Source: an uncultured Eubacterium sp. (GTDB lineage Bacteria; Bacillota; Clostridia; Lachnospirales; Lachnospiraceae). From it: a DNA stretch of 64,000 bases. The notes beneath the pieces are model-generated. The model was not told the origin of the DNA. It searched no databases and was given only the letters and a program-made list of their open reading frames with translations. The stretch lies in the NCBI GenBank assembly GCA_945939115.1, contig CAMEVC010000010.1, positions 16,697-80,696 of the forward strand, written 5' to 3'. Below, in pieces: positions 54,034 to 63,081 of the stretch. The position numbers and the translations under genes were made by a program. Numbering within the stretch: position 1 is the first letter of the stretch; every line of letters begins with the position of its first letter.

Positions 54034-55197
54034 ATGAAGTATGATTTTGATACCGCCGTGAACCGCCGTGGAACAGATTCCCTTAAATGGGACGTGGCTG
54101 ATAATGAGCTTCCTATGTGGGTTGCAGATATGGATTTTAAGACGGCACCTGAAATTACTGAGGCCATAAAGAAAAAGGCTGACTTAGGTGTATATGGATA
54201 TTCAGTGATACCGGAAGAATGGTATTCTGCATATATAGGCTGGTGGGAGAGACGCCATAACTTCAGAATGGAAGAGGAATGGCTTATGTTTGTTACGGGG
54301 GTGATTCCGGCTATATCAAGTTCGGTGAGAAAGCTTACAACACCGGCAGAAAATGTGGTTATCATGACTCCTGTGTATAATATTTTCTTTAACAGTATTC
54401 TTAATAATGGCAGAAATGTGCTACAGTGCCAGCTTAAATACGAGGATGGACAATACCATATTGACTTCGATGACCTTGAGCGAAAGCTTAAAGAACCACA
54501 GACAACGCTTCTTATACTGTGCAATCCGCAGAATCCGGGTGGCAATATATGGAGCCGTGAAGACCTTATGATGATTGGAGATATGGCTTATAAGAATGAA
54601 GTCGTTGTTATATCAGATGAAATCCACTGTGACCTTACTGATCCGGGAACAGAGTATATACCTTTTGCCAGTGTTTCAGATGTGTGCAGGGATAATTCAA
54701 TCACCTGCATAGCTCCTACCAAGACATTTAATCTGGCGGGGCTTCAGACAGCAGCTATATCTGTGCCGAATCCAAAGCTTAGACATAAAGTGTGGCGTGC
54801 TATTAATACAGATGAGGTTGCTGAGCCAAATGTGTTTGCTGTAGATGCTGCCATAGCCGCATTTACCAAAGGGGAGATGTGGTTAGAAGAACTTCGTCAG
54901 TATATCTATGATAATAAACAGATAACAGAGGCGTATATTAAAGAAAGCATTCCTGCTGTCAGCGTGGTGAAATCCCATGCAACATATCTGTGCTGGCTTG
55001 ACGTAAGTGAGGTGGCAGAGGATTCAACCCGACTAGCCGCCCATATAAGGAAGAGAACAGGATTATACCTGTCAGCAGGAAAAGGGTATGGCGGAGACGG
55101 AAAACATTTTCTAAGGCTCAATATTGCGTGTCCGAAGAGTACATTACAGGATGGGCTTGAAAGACTTAAAGATGGTATATTGAGTTTTGGGAAGTAG
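54034..55197 (+). CDS. patB: PatB/MalY-type aminotransferase or cystathionine beta-lyase
   Basis: This is a 387-residue PLP fold-type I enzyme. VNRRGTDSLKWD and ELPMWVADMDF are the N-terminal hallmarks of the PatB/MalY C-S lyase group, and NPQNPGG and SDEIHCDL are the cofactor contacts. The PLP lysine lies in APTKTFNLAGLQ. It likely cleaves cystathionine or cysteine conjugates, or acts as a transaminase. AAGGGGTAAGG precedes the ATG. Confidence 0.9.
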   Translation: MKYDFDTAVNRRGTDSLKWDVADNELPMWVADMDFKTAPEITEAIKKKADLGVYGYSVIPEEWYSAYIGWWERRHNFRMEEEWLMFVTGVIPAISSSVRKLTTPAENVVIMTPVYNIFFNSILNNGRNVLQCQLKYEDGQYHIDFDDLERKLKEPQTTLLILCNPQNPGGNIWSREDLMMIGDMAYKNEVVVISDEIHCDLTDPGTEYIPFASVSDVCRDNSITCIAPTKTFNLAGLQTAAISVPNPKLRHKVWRAINTDEVAEPNVFAVDAAIAAFTKGEMWLEELRQYIYDNKQITEAYIKESIPAVSVVKSHATYLCWLDVSEVAEDSTRLAAHIRKRTGLYLSAGKGYGGDGKHFLRLNIACPKSTLQDGLERLKDGILSFGK

Positions 55198-55336
55198 TAA
55201 TGTACAATACTATTGTATGTTGTCAATCATATTCTATAAGCCAGACGAGTGGCACCTTCGTCTATCCTATATAATATGGATAATCCAATATACATAGATA
55301 GAATAAAAATACCTGATAATGAGAAGGAGATTGAAT

Positions 55337-55936
55337 ATGAATATCGTATGTTTAGACCTTGAGGGAGTACTTGTGCCGGAGATATGGATTGCTTTTGCTG
55401 AGGCGAGCGGAATCCCAGAACTTAAGAGAACTACAAGGGATGAGCCGGATTATGATAAGCTTATGAACTGGAGAATTGGAATTCTTAAGGAACATGGACT
55501 TGGACTCAAGGAGATTCAGGATACAATTGCAACTATTGACCCGATTCCGGGAGCTAAGGAGTTTCTTGATGAGCTTCGCAGCATAACACAGGTAATCATT
55601 ATTTCAGATACATTTACACAGTTTGCTACACCGCTGATGAAGAAACTGGGATGGCCGACAATTTTCTGTAATTCACTTGAGGTTGCTGATAACGGAGAGA
55701 TTACAGGATTCAAGATGCGCTGTGAGCAGTCAAAGCTCACAACAGTTAAGGCATTACAGTCAATAGGATATGATACTATTGCATCAGGAGACAGCCACAA
55801 TGACCTTGGAATGATCAAGGCGAGCAAGGCAGGATTCCTGTTTAAGAGTACAGAGCAGATAAAGGCTGATAACCCGGAACTTGAAGCATTTGATACATAT
55901 GACGAGCTCCTTGCAGCAATTAAGAAGGCACTTTAA
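55337..55936 (+). CDS. thrH: ThrH: phosphoserine phosphatase / homoserine phosphotransferase
   Basis: This is a 199-residue HAD-superfamily enzyme. The nucleophile motif is CLDLEGVLVPEIW (D6, with a glutamate-containing variant DLEG typical of ThrH rather than SerB). Motif II is IISDTFTQF, and motif IV is SGDSHNDLGMI. ThrH proteins remove phosphate from phosphoserine and can pass it to homoserine. The start at 55337 has AGAAGGAGA before it; the ATG at 55319 precedes that site. It sits beside the PatB-type gene, which suggests an amino-acid role. Confidence 0.92.
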   Translation: MNIVCLDLEGVLVPEIWIAFAEASGIPELKRTTRDEPDYDKLMNWRIGILKEHGLGLKEIQDTIATIDPIPGAKEFLDELRSITQVIIISDTFTQFATPLMKKLGWPTIFCNSLEVADNGEITGFKMRCEQSKLTTVKALQSIGYDTIASGDSHNDLGMIKASKAGFLFKSTEQIKADNPELEAFDTYDELLAAIKKAL

Positions 55937-55990
55937 GGCAGAGGCGGATACGTAAGAGTTTATGTCCGTTTTGTGACATGGAGGGATACT

Positions 55991-56776
55991 ATGTTGATAG
56001 AAGATGTAATCAAGAAGGAGCAGGAAAGATTCATAAAAGATAACCGCATGACTGATGAGATAATCGAGCTGATGAAAGAAAACATTATGCCTTTCAACAC
56101 GCTCATGGCATATTACAGATGTGCAATTATGGAGGTTGAGACGAAGTTCAGAGTACTCAATGAGCAGTTTTCTCTTCAGTATGACAGAAATCCTATAGAG
56201 AGCATTAAGAGCAGAATTAAATCCATTGATGGAATAATTAAGAAAGCTAATAAGAAGGGTATCCCTATCACAATGGAGTCCATTGAGAAGAACATAAGAG
56301 ATATAGCAGGAATACGTGTTGTATGTTCTTTTCCCGAAGATATATATATGCTGGCAGACTGCCTGTTAAGACAGGATGATGTTTTACTTGTTGAGAGGAA
56401 GGATTATATTAAAAATCCAAAACCTAGCGGTTATAGAAGTCTTCATCTTATTGTAGAAATACCAATCTTTCTTCAGAATGAGAAGAGAATGATGAAGGTA
56501 GAAGTACAGTTAAGAACAATAGCAATGGATTTCTGGGCAAGTGTGGAACATAAACTGCGCTACAAGAAGAATATACCTGACTCTGAAGCAGAGCTTCTTG
56601 CGGAGGAGCTTTCCAAATGTGCTGAACAAATAGCGACTATGGATAACAAAATGGAGCAGATACGACGCAGGATTGCAGCTGCCGAAGAAGAGCAGGGGAA
56701 TAAGCCAAAACAGACTATTGGAGGAATGCTGTTAAAAAACAGGATTGAGTCCGGTGAAATTGATTTGAATAGGTAG
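55991..56776 (+). CDS. Small alarmone synthetase (RelA/SpoT synthetase domain)
   Basis: The 261-residue protein has only a (p)ppGpp synthetase domain, as in YjbM/YwaC. Motifs seen are RIKSIDGIIKKANKKG, DIAGIRVVCSF (metal-binding aspartate), KNPKPSGYRSLH and EVQLRTIAMDFWASVEHKLRYK. There is no hydrolase, TGS or ACT domain. A coiled C-terminal tail follows, as in tetrameric relatives. The ATG at 55991 is 5 bases after GGAGGG; the upstream GTG at 55973 is rejected. Confidence 0.92.
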   Translation: MLIEDVIKKEQERFIKDNRMTDEIIELMKENIMPFNTLMAYYRCAIMEVETKFRVLNEQFSLQYDRNPIESIKSRIKSIDGIIKKANKKGIPITMESIEKNIRDIAGIRVVCSFPEDIYMLADCLLRQDDVLLVERKDYIKNPKPSGYRSLHLIVEIPIFLQNEKRMMKVEVQLRTIAMDFWASVEHKLRYKKNIPDSEAELLAEELSKCAEQIATMDNKMEQIRRRIAAAEEEQGNKPKQTIGGMLLKNRIESGEIDLNR

Positions 56777-56783
56777 AATATTA

Positions 56784-56837
56784 CTCCCTGTTAGAGAAAA
56801 TGTCAGTGCATGACTTAATTCTCTATCAGGGAGTTTT
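56784..56837 (+). terminator. Terminator after the alarmone synthetase gene
   Basis: CTCCCTG at 56784-56790 pairs with CAGGGAG at 56827-56833, AGAGAA pairs with TTCTCT inside, and TTTT follows. Confidence 0.85.
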
Positions 56838-56882
56838 AAGTTTATTATTTAAGTTAATAATAGAAAGAAAAGCGAGTGGTAT

Positions 56883-57644
56883 ATGGGTATGGATTATAAG
56901 TTATTGATTGATTCGGCAGCTCTTGCAGGAACAATTATGCTTGAGAACGGTGCTGAAATATACAGAGTGGAAGAGACGATTGATTATATGTTAAGAACAT
57001 CCGGGCTTAAGACAATACAGGCTTTTGTTGTATCGACAGGATTTATGATTTCTCTTGATGATCCGGGTATAGATGCGCTTACCGTTGTGAGGCGTGTTAA
57101 TAAAAAGTCTACTAATCTGAATGCCATTGCACAGGTCAATGATATATCAAGAAGATTTTACAAAGGTAGTATTTCCCTTGAGGAAACATTTTCACAGCTT
57201 AAGCATTTAGACAGAACACAGTATCCATGGTGGCTGAAGGATATATGTACAGTTTTAGTTGTGACATTTTTTACAGGAATGTATGGCGGGAGCTGGATGG
57301 ATATGATATTTACAGGAATTGTTGGTATGTTTCTGGCATTATGGCTTCATGCAGGTAACAGAATCGGACTAAATCCTCTTATTAAGGATTTAGTAGCGTC
57401 CATTGTTATATCTGTTGTTGCATCCTTTATGGTTCATCTGTATCCATCAGGGCATATGAACCTGATAATTGTAGGTTCTATAATGGTACTTGTTCCCGGA
57501 GCGGCTATAACCAATGCCATAAGAGATACGCTGCACGGTGATTATGCTTCCGGTAATGCAAATATTCTGCAGGCATTCACTGAGGCAGCAATGATAGCAC
57601 TTGGCGTATATGTGGGGCTTCTTTTTACCGGAGCAGTTATGTAA
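56883..57644 (+). CDS. ThrE-type threonine/serine exporter, N-terminal half (DUF1212)
   Basis: The 253-residue membrane protein carries the DUF1212 domain. The cytosolic start has LAGTIMLENGAEIYRVEETI, a conserved motif of the family, and five hydrophobic helices follow from residue 120, with PGAAITNAIRDTLHGDYASG near the end. In Firmicutes this half pairs with the small DUF3815 protein encoded next. The substrate of the pair is inferred from the ThrE family and could be a different small metabolite such as pyruvate or succinate. Confidence 0.9.
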   Translation: MGMDYKLLIDSAALAGTIMLENGAEIYRVEETIDYMLRTSGLKTIQAFVVSTGFMISLDDPGIDALTVVRRVNKKSTNLNAIAQVNDISRRFYKGSISLEETFSQLKHLDRTQYPWWLKDICTVLVVTFFTGMYGGSWMDMIFTGIVGMFLALWLHAGNRIGLNPLIKDLVASIVISVVASFMVHLYPSGHMNLIIVGSIMVLVPGAAITNAIRDTLHGDYASGNANILQAFTEAAMIALGVYVGLLFTGAVM

Positions 57645-57687
57645 ATGCAGTGGGAGAGGGTTAGATATTATCAGTCAGGAGGAGAAA

Positions 57688-58125
57688 ATGTTATTACAGA
57701 GTATATTTGCTTTCTGCGCAATAATAGGATTTTCAATAATTATTGAGGCGCCTAAGAAATGTCTTTTTGTTAATGGTGTATTAGGTATGGTCGGATGGTC
57801 TATATATCTGTATATAGAAAGATGCACCTCAGTGCTTATGGCAACATTTGTCTCCGGACTTGTGCTTGCAATAATCTCGCATATTCTTGCACGCATTATC
57901 AAGACGCCGGTCACAACTACTCTTATACCTGCCATACTTACGATAGTACCCGGGGCAGGTATGTACAAGACAGTATATTATCTGTTTACGGCAGATACAC
58001 AGCAGGCGATTTCAAGTCTAATCACTACAATAGGTGCGGCAGGTGCTATTGCCATAGCAATATTTATAGTTGATGCAGTGGTGGCAGTAATTAAGAAAAT
58101 TGGAATTAGGGGAGATAGAAACTAA
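57688..58125 (+). CDS. ThrE-type exporter, C-terminal half (DUF3815)
   Basis: This 145-residue protein has about five membrane helices and the conserved ARIIKTPVTTTLIPAILTIV and PGAGMYKTVYYL segments. It is the separate second half of the ThrE-like exporter. The start at 57688 has CAGGAGGAGAAA just before it, and the frame upstream is rejected as it lacks homology. It ends directly before the rhomboid gene (0 bases). Confidence 0.9.
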   Translation: MLLQSIFAFCAIIGFSIIIEAPKKCLFVNGVLGMVGWSIYLYIERCTSVLMATFVSGLVLAIISHILARIIKTPVTTTLIPAILTIVPGAGMYKTVYYLFTADTQQAISSLITTIGAAGAIAIAIFIVDAVVAVIKKIGIRGDRN

Positions 58126-59130
58126 ATGAATAACAGGGAAGAGAGTTTGAAAAAAATGCCTGTCACATGCCTTATTATACTGGCTAATCTTGTGGCAGGA
58201 ATATTATGCATCATGGCAAAAAACGACCATTTTGATACAGGTGGACTTAATTATGAATATATACATAATAATAGAGAATATGTAAGACTTATAACCTATA
58301 TGTTTTTACATGCCAATGTTGCACATTTTTTCAATAATATGGTTGCACTTCTGATATTTGGCTCGACGGTGGAGAATAAGCTCGGCTCACTCAGAATGGC
58401 AATAATATATTTTGGTTCCGGCATAGGCGGAGGAGCAATGTCAGTATATGTTTCGCATATGATTAATCCGGATACTATGCGTTTCTCCGCAGGTGCGTCG
58501 GCAGCAGTGTTTGGCGTAATGTGTGCCGCTGTTTTTCTGCGTATTAAAGGGGAGAATGAGGCACGCCGTCAGGATGTTATCAAGGCAATTGTTCTTATCG
58601 TCATATATGCATGTATTTCATTTGGTGTAAATGTAGACATATGGGGACATATTGGAGGCGGAATTACAGGAGGCATACTTGTATTTCTCTTAAGTATTAA
58701 CAAATGGGAAGGCTTCGATGAGACAGTTATAAGTAAGGCGGCTGGCATTATTCTGGCATTTGGAATATGTATAATGGGTGTTGGAAGAGCCGGAATAGGA
58801 ACCAATGCGGCGTCCATGAAGGACAGCAGAATAGATACTGTTAAGAATCAGATTGTATTTGAAGATGAAACGGTAACATATGGCCAATGTCTGGATAGAA
58901 ACTGTGAGGATGCAAGATGGAAGGTGTTTACATCAGATGACGGAAAACAGGTGGTTCAGTTTGACGGTACAATGATATATGACGGGCAGCTGTCTGAAAT
59001 ATTAATCCAGTTTACTTATAAGGAAACAACCGGAAGATGGTTGATTAACTATGCAGGAATTAACGGAACAGCTCTGGACGGAACAGGACTTACCCGATTG
59101 TTTACATATTTGAGCAGAAATTACTCGTGA
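58126..59130 (+). CDS. Rhomboid-family intramembrane serine protease with soluble C-terminal extension
   Basis: The 334-residue product has six or seven membrane helices. The catalytic serine is S125 in GASAAVFG and the partner histidine is H175 in HIGGGITGG, with TYMFLHANVAHFFNNM as the conserved loop. After the last helix (about 230) there are about 100 extra soluble residues of a fold I do not recognise. The substrate is unknown. It is abutted to the exporter genes and ends before a leader-like region. Confidence 0.92.
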   Translation: MNNREESLKKMPVTCLIILANLVAGILCIMAKNDHFDTGGLNYEYIHNNREYVRLITYMFLHANVAHFFNNMVALLIFGSTVENKLGSLRMAIIYFGSGIGGGAMSVYVSHMINPDTMRFSAGASAAVFGVMCAAVFLRIKGENEARRQDVIKAIVLIVIYACISFGVNVDIWGHIGGGITGGILVFLLSINKWEGFDETVISKAAGIILAFGICIMGVGRAGIGTNAASMKDSRIDTVKNQIVFEDETVTYGQCLDRNCEDARWKVFTSDDGKQVVQFDGTMIYDGQLSEILIQFTYKETTGRWLINYAGINGTALDGTGLTRLFTYLSRNYS

Positions 59131-59251
59131 ATGTGGAATTATATCATTTTTATGTAAGTGGAAATATAAAAATATATCATATAAAATGTCGATATTTGTT
59201 GAAAAATATAATTCAATATTATAATATTAGTAAGGATTAAATATTTATATT

Positions 59252-59331
59252 CCTTTTAGAAGAGTGTTCCCGAAGGAATTGGCATGTTTGATTGCAGACG
59301 CGCTCTCGCTCGGAAACAAAAATCTAAAAGG
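59252..59331 (+). ncRNA. Unidentified structured RNA candidate
   Basis: A closing stem CCTTTTAGA (59252-59260) with TCTAAAAGG (59323-59331) encloses about 60 bases. Inside, GTTCCCGA can pair with TCGGAAAC with one mismatch, GAGTG with CGCTC, and GTTTG with CAGAC over a 4-base loop. The inner part is clearly more GC-rich than its surroundings. It lies about 45 bases before a small membrane-protein gene. I cannot match it to a known riboswitch class. Confidence 0.4.
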
Positions 59332-59380
59332 GACATAATTTCATTTAATCTAGAAAATATGAGGAGAGAAATAATATGTT

Positions 59381-59632
59381 TTGGGGATGGCAGCACTAGC
59401 TATATATGTGAGACAGTGTCTGGCACATTACAAGGCAGGTGCACCAATGAAGTATGTAATTATACTTACAATTAATGCTGTAGTATCACTTCTGTATGTA
59501 ATAATCGCATCAATTATAATAGGGAAGAGTGCCCTTACTGTTTCTGTGATTACTAATATTGTTGGAACTATAGTTGTGGCTGCACTCTCATACACATACT
59601 TCCAGAAGAGAAAGTTTATGTTCACAAGGTAA
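59381..59632 (+). CDS. Small two-helix membrane protein with a frame problem at its start
   Basis: The open frame encodes about 83 residues: a short polar start, two membrane helices (about 24-46 and 50-72) and a basic end YFQKRKFMFTR. I do not recognise the family. The only start with good spacing from the GAGGAG site is the ATG at 59376, but that frame stops after seven codons (MFWGWQH). The long frame must begin at TTG 59381 or ATG 59387, which are too far from the site. One extra T in the T4 run at 59379-59382 would join ATG 59376 to the long frame as MFLGMAAL. Either phase variation, a mutation or a sequencing error is possible. Confidence 0.5.
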   Translation: MGMAALAIYVRQCLAHYKAGAPMKYVIILTINAVVSLLYVIIASIIIGKSALTVSVITNIVGTIVVAALSYTYFQKRKFMFTR

Positions 59633-59667
59633 TTATAAATGATAATAACAGTTGATTGAAATAATGC

Positions 59668-59695
59668 TTGATTTATTTCAAATCAGGTGTATACT
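59668..59695 (+). promoter_or_regulatory. Predicted promoter of the rib operon
   Basis: TTGATT at 59668-59673 and TATACT at 59690-59695 are 16 bases apart, just upstream of the FMN aptamer. Confidence 0.5.
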
Positions 59696-59715
59696 GTAAA
59701 TAATTTAATAAAATA

Positions 59716-59822
59716 CTTCAGGGTTGAGTGAAATTCTCTACCGGTGGTAAAGCCCACGAGCTTGTGATAAGCATGATTCGGTGTAATTCCGAAGCCGACA
59801 GTAAAGTCTGGATGGAAGAAGT
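59716..59822 (+). promoter_or_regulatory. FMN riboswitch (RFN element)
   Basis: The RFN blocks follow in the right order: CTTCAGGG, GTGAAATTC, ACCGGTGGTAA, AGCCCACGAG, ATTCGGTG-AATTCCG, AGCCGACAGT, AGTCTGGATG and AGAAG. Binding of FMN to this RNA normally stops expression of riboflavin genes, and ribD follows. Two terminators lie between the aptamer and ribD. Confidence 0.97.
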
Positions 59823-59841
59823 AATGTATATGTAATTATTG

Positions 59842-59873
59842 CTCTGAGATGATTTATTATCTCAGAGTTTTTT
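59842..59873 (+). terminator. First terminator after the FMN aptamer
   Basis: CTCTGAGAT (59842-59850) pairs with ATCTCAGAG (59859-59867), followed by six T. It is the likely expression platform of the riboswitch. Confidence 0.88.
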
Positions 59874-59941
59874 GATAAATCTTAACTGCTATATGGATTG
59901 GATTTATCGTAGAATTGTAATTTGCATATATGGATGATTAC

Positions 59942-59980
59942 AGACCTATGAAGTATTAGTTTACTTTATAGGTCTTTTTT
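59942..59980 (+). terminator. Second terminator before ribD
   Basis: AGACCTAT (59942-59949) pairs with ATAGGTCT (59968-59975) with an inner AAGTA/TACTT pair, followed by T residues. It ends 24 bases before ribD. Confidence 0.8.
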
Positions 59981-60003
59981 ATTGACTGGAAAGGTACGGC
60001 AAT

Positions 60004-61113
60004 ATGGAAACACATTTTTCTAAGGAAGACGAGATATATATGAAGCGGGCAATTGAGCTTGCAAAGAAAGGATTAGGATGGGTTAATCCAAACCCGCTTG
60101 TAGGAGCTGTGATTGTAAAGGATGGAAGAATTATTGGAGAGGGATGGCACAGAAAATATGGAGAGCTCCATGCGGAAAGAGATGCTCTTTTAAGGTGCGG
60201 TGAGAGTACAGAGGGAGCGACTATATATGTAACTCTTGAGCCATGCTGCCATTATGGGAAGCAGCCACCCTGTACACAGGCTATTGTGGAAGCCGGTATT
60301 AAGAGAGTAGTCATTGGCTCTATGGACCCCAATCCTCTGGTAAGCGGAAAGGGCGTAAAATTTCTTGAAGAGCATGGTATCAGGGTTTGTGGGTGCCTAT
60401 GTAATCAGGAGTGTATGGAAATGAACTATGTATTCTTTCATTACATAAATAAAAAAGAGCCTTATGTAGTGATGAAATACGCCCAGACCCTTGATGGCAA
60501 GATTGCCACATACAAAGGGCTTTCAAAGTGGATTACAGGAAGTGAGGCAAGAGAAAATGTACATAAAGACAGGTACAGATATGCAGGAATAATGGTTGGT
60601 GTAGGAACTGTGATTTCTGATGACCCAATGCTTGACTGCCGTAGTGAAGCAATTGCTAATCCTCATAATCCCGTGAGAATTATATGTGACAGCAGGCTGC
60701 GAACCCCGGCAGACAGCAGGATTGTGAAAAGTGCCGGGCAGATCCCTGTTATAATTGCAACCTGTATTACAGATAAAGAACGCATTTGTCAATATGAAAA
60801 TGCAGGCTGTGATGTGATAACTACAAGTCCCTGTGAAGGTCATGTTAATCTCACTGAACTTATGTCAAAGCTTGGGGAGAGAGGAATTGACAGCATTATA
60901 CTTGAAGGCGGGGGAACACTTAACTGGGCGGCACTTAAGGCCGGAATTGTGAACCGGGTTCAAATTTATATAGCACCCAAGATATTCGGCGGAGAGAGCA
61001 GTAAGACAGCAGTTGAAGGACAGGGAGTTGAGAGCCCGGCAGATGCATATGTCCTTAAGAATAAATGTGTCAAATGCATTGGAGATGATATTTTCATAGA
61101 GGGGGAAATGTGA
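60004..61113 (+). CDS. ribD: Bifunctional riboflavin deaminase/reductase RibD
   Basis: This 369-residue enzyme makes the second and third steps of riboflavin synthesis. The N-terminal deaminase has the zinc motifs HAER and PCCHYGKQPPC. The C-terminal reductase domain (about 150-369) has MKYAQTLDGKIAT, SKWITG and ILEGGGTLN. It is the first gene of the operon behind the FMN riboswitch. The stop overlaps the start of ribE (TGATG). Confidence 0.97.
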   Translation: METHFSKEDEIYMKRAIELAKKGLGWVNPNPLVGAVIVKDGRIIGEGWHRKYGELHAERDALLRCGESTEGATIYVTLEPCCHYGKQPPCTQAIVEAGIKRVVIGSMDPNPLVSGKGVKFLEEHGIRVCGCLCNQECMEMNYVFFHYINKKEPYVVMKYAQTLDGKIATYKGLSKWITGSEARENVHKDRYRYAGIMVGVGTVISDDPMLDCRSEAIANPHNPVRIICDSRLRTPADSRIVKSAGQIPVIIATCITDKERICQYENAGCDVITTSPCEGHVNLTELMSKLGERGIDSIILEGGGTLNWAALKAGIVNRVQIYIAPKIFGGESSKTAVEGQGVESPADAYVLKNKCVKCIGDDIFIEGEM

Positions 61114-61769
61114 TGTTCACAGGAATTATTGAAGAAATCGGACATGTGAATGAAATTAAAAATGCTGCTTCTTCAGCTGTTCTCACAATTACGGCAAAAA
61201 AAGTTTTGGAAGGAACCAGGCTTGGTGACAGTATTGCTGTTAATGGTGTATGCCTCACAGTGACTGGTATTCATGGAGGTACATTTAAGGCAGATGTAAT
61301 GCACGAGACATTAAACAGGTCATCACTTGGAAATCTTAAGAGAGGAAGTACCGTAAATCTTGAGCGCGCCATGGCAGCAGATGGAAGATTTGGCGGACAT
61401 ATTGTGTCGGGTCATATTGATGGAACCGGTAAGATTGCTGATATAAAGAAAGATGATAATGCAGTATGGTACAGGATTAAAACAGACAGCCGTATTATAA
61501 AATACATTGTTGAAAAGGGTTCTATAGCAATAGACGGTATCAGTCTGACGGTGGCAGGTCTGGATAATGAGAGCTTTTCGGTCTCTGTGATACCTCACAC
61601 TGCGGCATCCACCACATTGTCGCTAAAGAAGACTGGCGATGTGGTAAATCTGGAAAATGACGTGGTTGGAAAGTACATAGAAAGGTTTCTCACATATGAT
61701 GATGGAAAACCTGAAACTCAGTCAGGAAAAGGAATAACCAGAGAGTTTTTATTAATGAACGGATTTTAG
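61113..61769 (+). CDS. ribE: Riboflavin synthase alpha chain
   Basis: This 218-residue protein starts with the diagnostic MFTGIIEEIG and has two lumazine-binding repeats, with internal likeness between NGVCLTVT and DGISLTVAG and between GRFGGHIVSGHIDG and the second half. It joins two lumazine molecules to riboflavin. The ATG at 61113 overlaps the ribD stop by one base; a GTG three bases earlier is not needed. Confidence 0.97.
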   Translation: MFTGIIEEIGHVNEIKNAASSAVLTITAKKVLEGTRLGDSIAVNGVCLTVTGIHGGTFKADVMHETLNRSSLGNLKRGSTVNLERAMAADGRFGGHIVSGHIDGTGKIADIKKDDNAVWYRIKTDSRIIKYIVEKGSIAIDGISLTVAGLDNESFSVSVIPHTAASTTLSLKKTGDVVNLENDVVGKYIERFLTYDDGKPETQSGKGITREFLLMNGF

Positions 61770-61790
61770 GAGAAAGGAAAGGCGGATTGT

Positions 61791-62993
61791 ATGTTTGAAT
61801 TTAATACAGTTGAAGAGGCGGTTAAAGAGCTGCAGGCGGGCAGGGTAATACTTGTCACTGATGATGAAGACAGAGAGAATGAGGGAGATTTTATATGTGC
61901 CGCTGAGTTTGCAACCACAGAAAATGTAAACTTTATGGCGACATATGGAAAAGGCCTCATATGTATGCCCATGAGTGGCAAAATATGCAGTAAATTAAAT
62001 CTTAACCAGATGGTAACTGACAATACTGACAATCATGAGACGGCATTTACAGTGTCGGTGGATCATGTGAAGACAACCACAGGGATTTCGGCAGAGGAGC
62101 GTGGTATTACAGCGAGAGCCTGTGTGTCAGAGGATGCCAGACCAGAGGATTTCAGGAGACCGGGACATATGTTTCCGCTTCTTTCAAGGTCTAACGGAGT
62201 CCTTGAAAGAAACGGACATACTGAGGCTACGGTGGATCTTATGAAGATAGCAGGCCTTAAAGAATGTGGGCTCTGCTGTGAAATTATGAAGGATGACGGC
62301 ACCATGATGAGAAAGGATGATCTTATCAAGGTGGCAGAAAAATTCAACCTGAAATTCATCACAATTAAGGCAATTCAGGAGTACAGAAAGCGTAATGAAA
62401 AGCTTGTGGAGTGTGTTGCAGTCACGAAGCTTCCGACAAAATATGGTGAGTTTATGGCACACTGTTATGTCAATAAGCTGAATGGAGAGCATCACGTTGC
62501 ACTTGTAAAGGGTGAAGTGGGGGATGGCAAAGACCTGCTGTGCCGTGTTCATTCAGAGTGTCTGACTGGCGATGCATTTGGTTCCTTAAAATGTGACTGC
62601 GGTCAGCAGTTATCGGCTGCGATGACGCAGATTAACATGGAAGGCAGAGGTGTGCTTCTGTACATGCGGCAGGAAGGAAGAGGAATAGGCCTTGTCAACA
62701 AATTAAAAGCATATGCACTGCAGGATCAGGGAATGGATACACTTGAGGCCAATCTGGCTCTGGGATTTCCGGGTGATATGCGTGAGTACTATATCGGAGC
62801 CCAGATTTTAAGAGACCTTGGTGCGAAGAGCTTAAGACTCCTTACCAACAATCCGGACAAAGTGTACCAGCTTTCTGATTTTGGAATGGAGATTAAGGAA
62901 AGAGTGCCAATTGAGGTGAACGCAACACCTTATGATATGTTTTATCTGAAGACAAAGCAGACGAAGATGGGGCATTTGCTCGATTCAGTTTAA
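61791..62993 (+). CDS. ribBA: Bifunctional DHBP synthase / GTP cyclohydrolase II
   Basis: The 400-residue enzyme supplies both precursors of riboflavin. The first domain has [14 protein letters not shown] and GHTEATVDL of 3,4-dihydroxy-2-butanone-4-phosphate synthase. The second, from about residue 205, has the zinc site [19 protein letters not shown] and [11 protein letters not shown] of GTP cyclohydrolase II. Both active sites look complete. Confidence 0.97.
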   Translation: MFEFNTVEEAVKELQAGRVILVTDDEDRENEGDFICAAEFATTENVNFMATYGKGLICMPMSGKICSKLNLNQMVTDNTDNHETAFTVSVDHVKTTTGISAEERGITARACVSEDARPEDFRRPGHMFPLLSRSNGVLERNGHTEATVDLMKIAGLKECGLCCEIMKDDGTMMRKDDLIKVAEKFNLKFITIKAIQEYRKRNEKLVECVAVTKLPTKYGEFMAHCYVNKLNGEHHVALVKGEVGDGKDLLCRVHSECLTGDAFGSLKCDCGQQLSAAMTQINMEGRGVLLYMRQEGRGIGLVNKLKAYALQDQGMDTLEANLALGFPGDMREYYIGAQILRDLGAKSLRLLTNNPDKVYQLSDFGMEIKERVPIEVNATPYDMFYLKTKQTKMGHLLDSV

Positions 62994-63081
62994 TTGTACT
63001 TTGAGGGGTACCGGAAGGCTGTAGAGCCATATAAGGCACTCTCTTAAAATATATTATAAATGAAGAAAAAGGAGATTTTAT

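Noticed and set aside
59284..59475. 63-codon frame over the structured RNA candidate
   Set aside because: It has no ribosome site, crosses the hairpin and reads as non-coding sequence.
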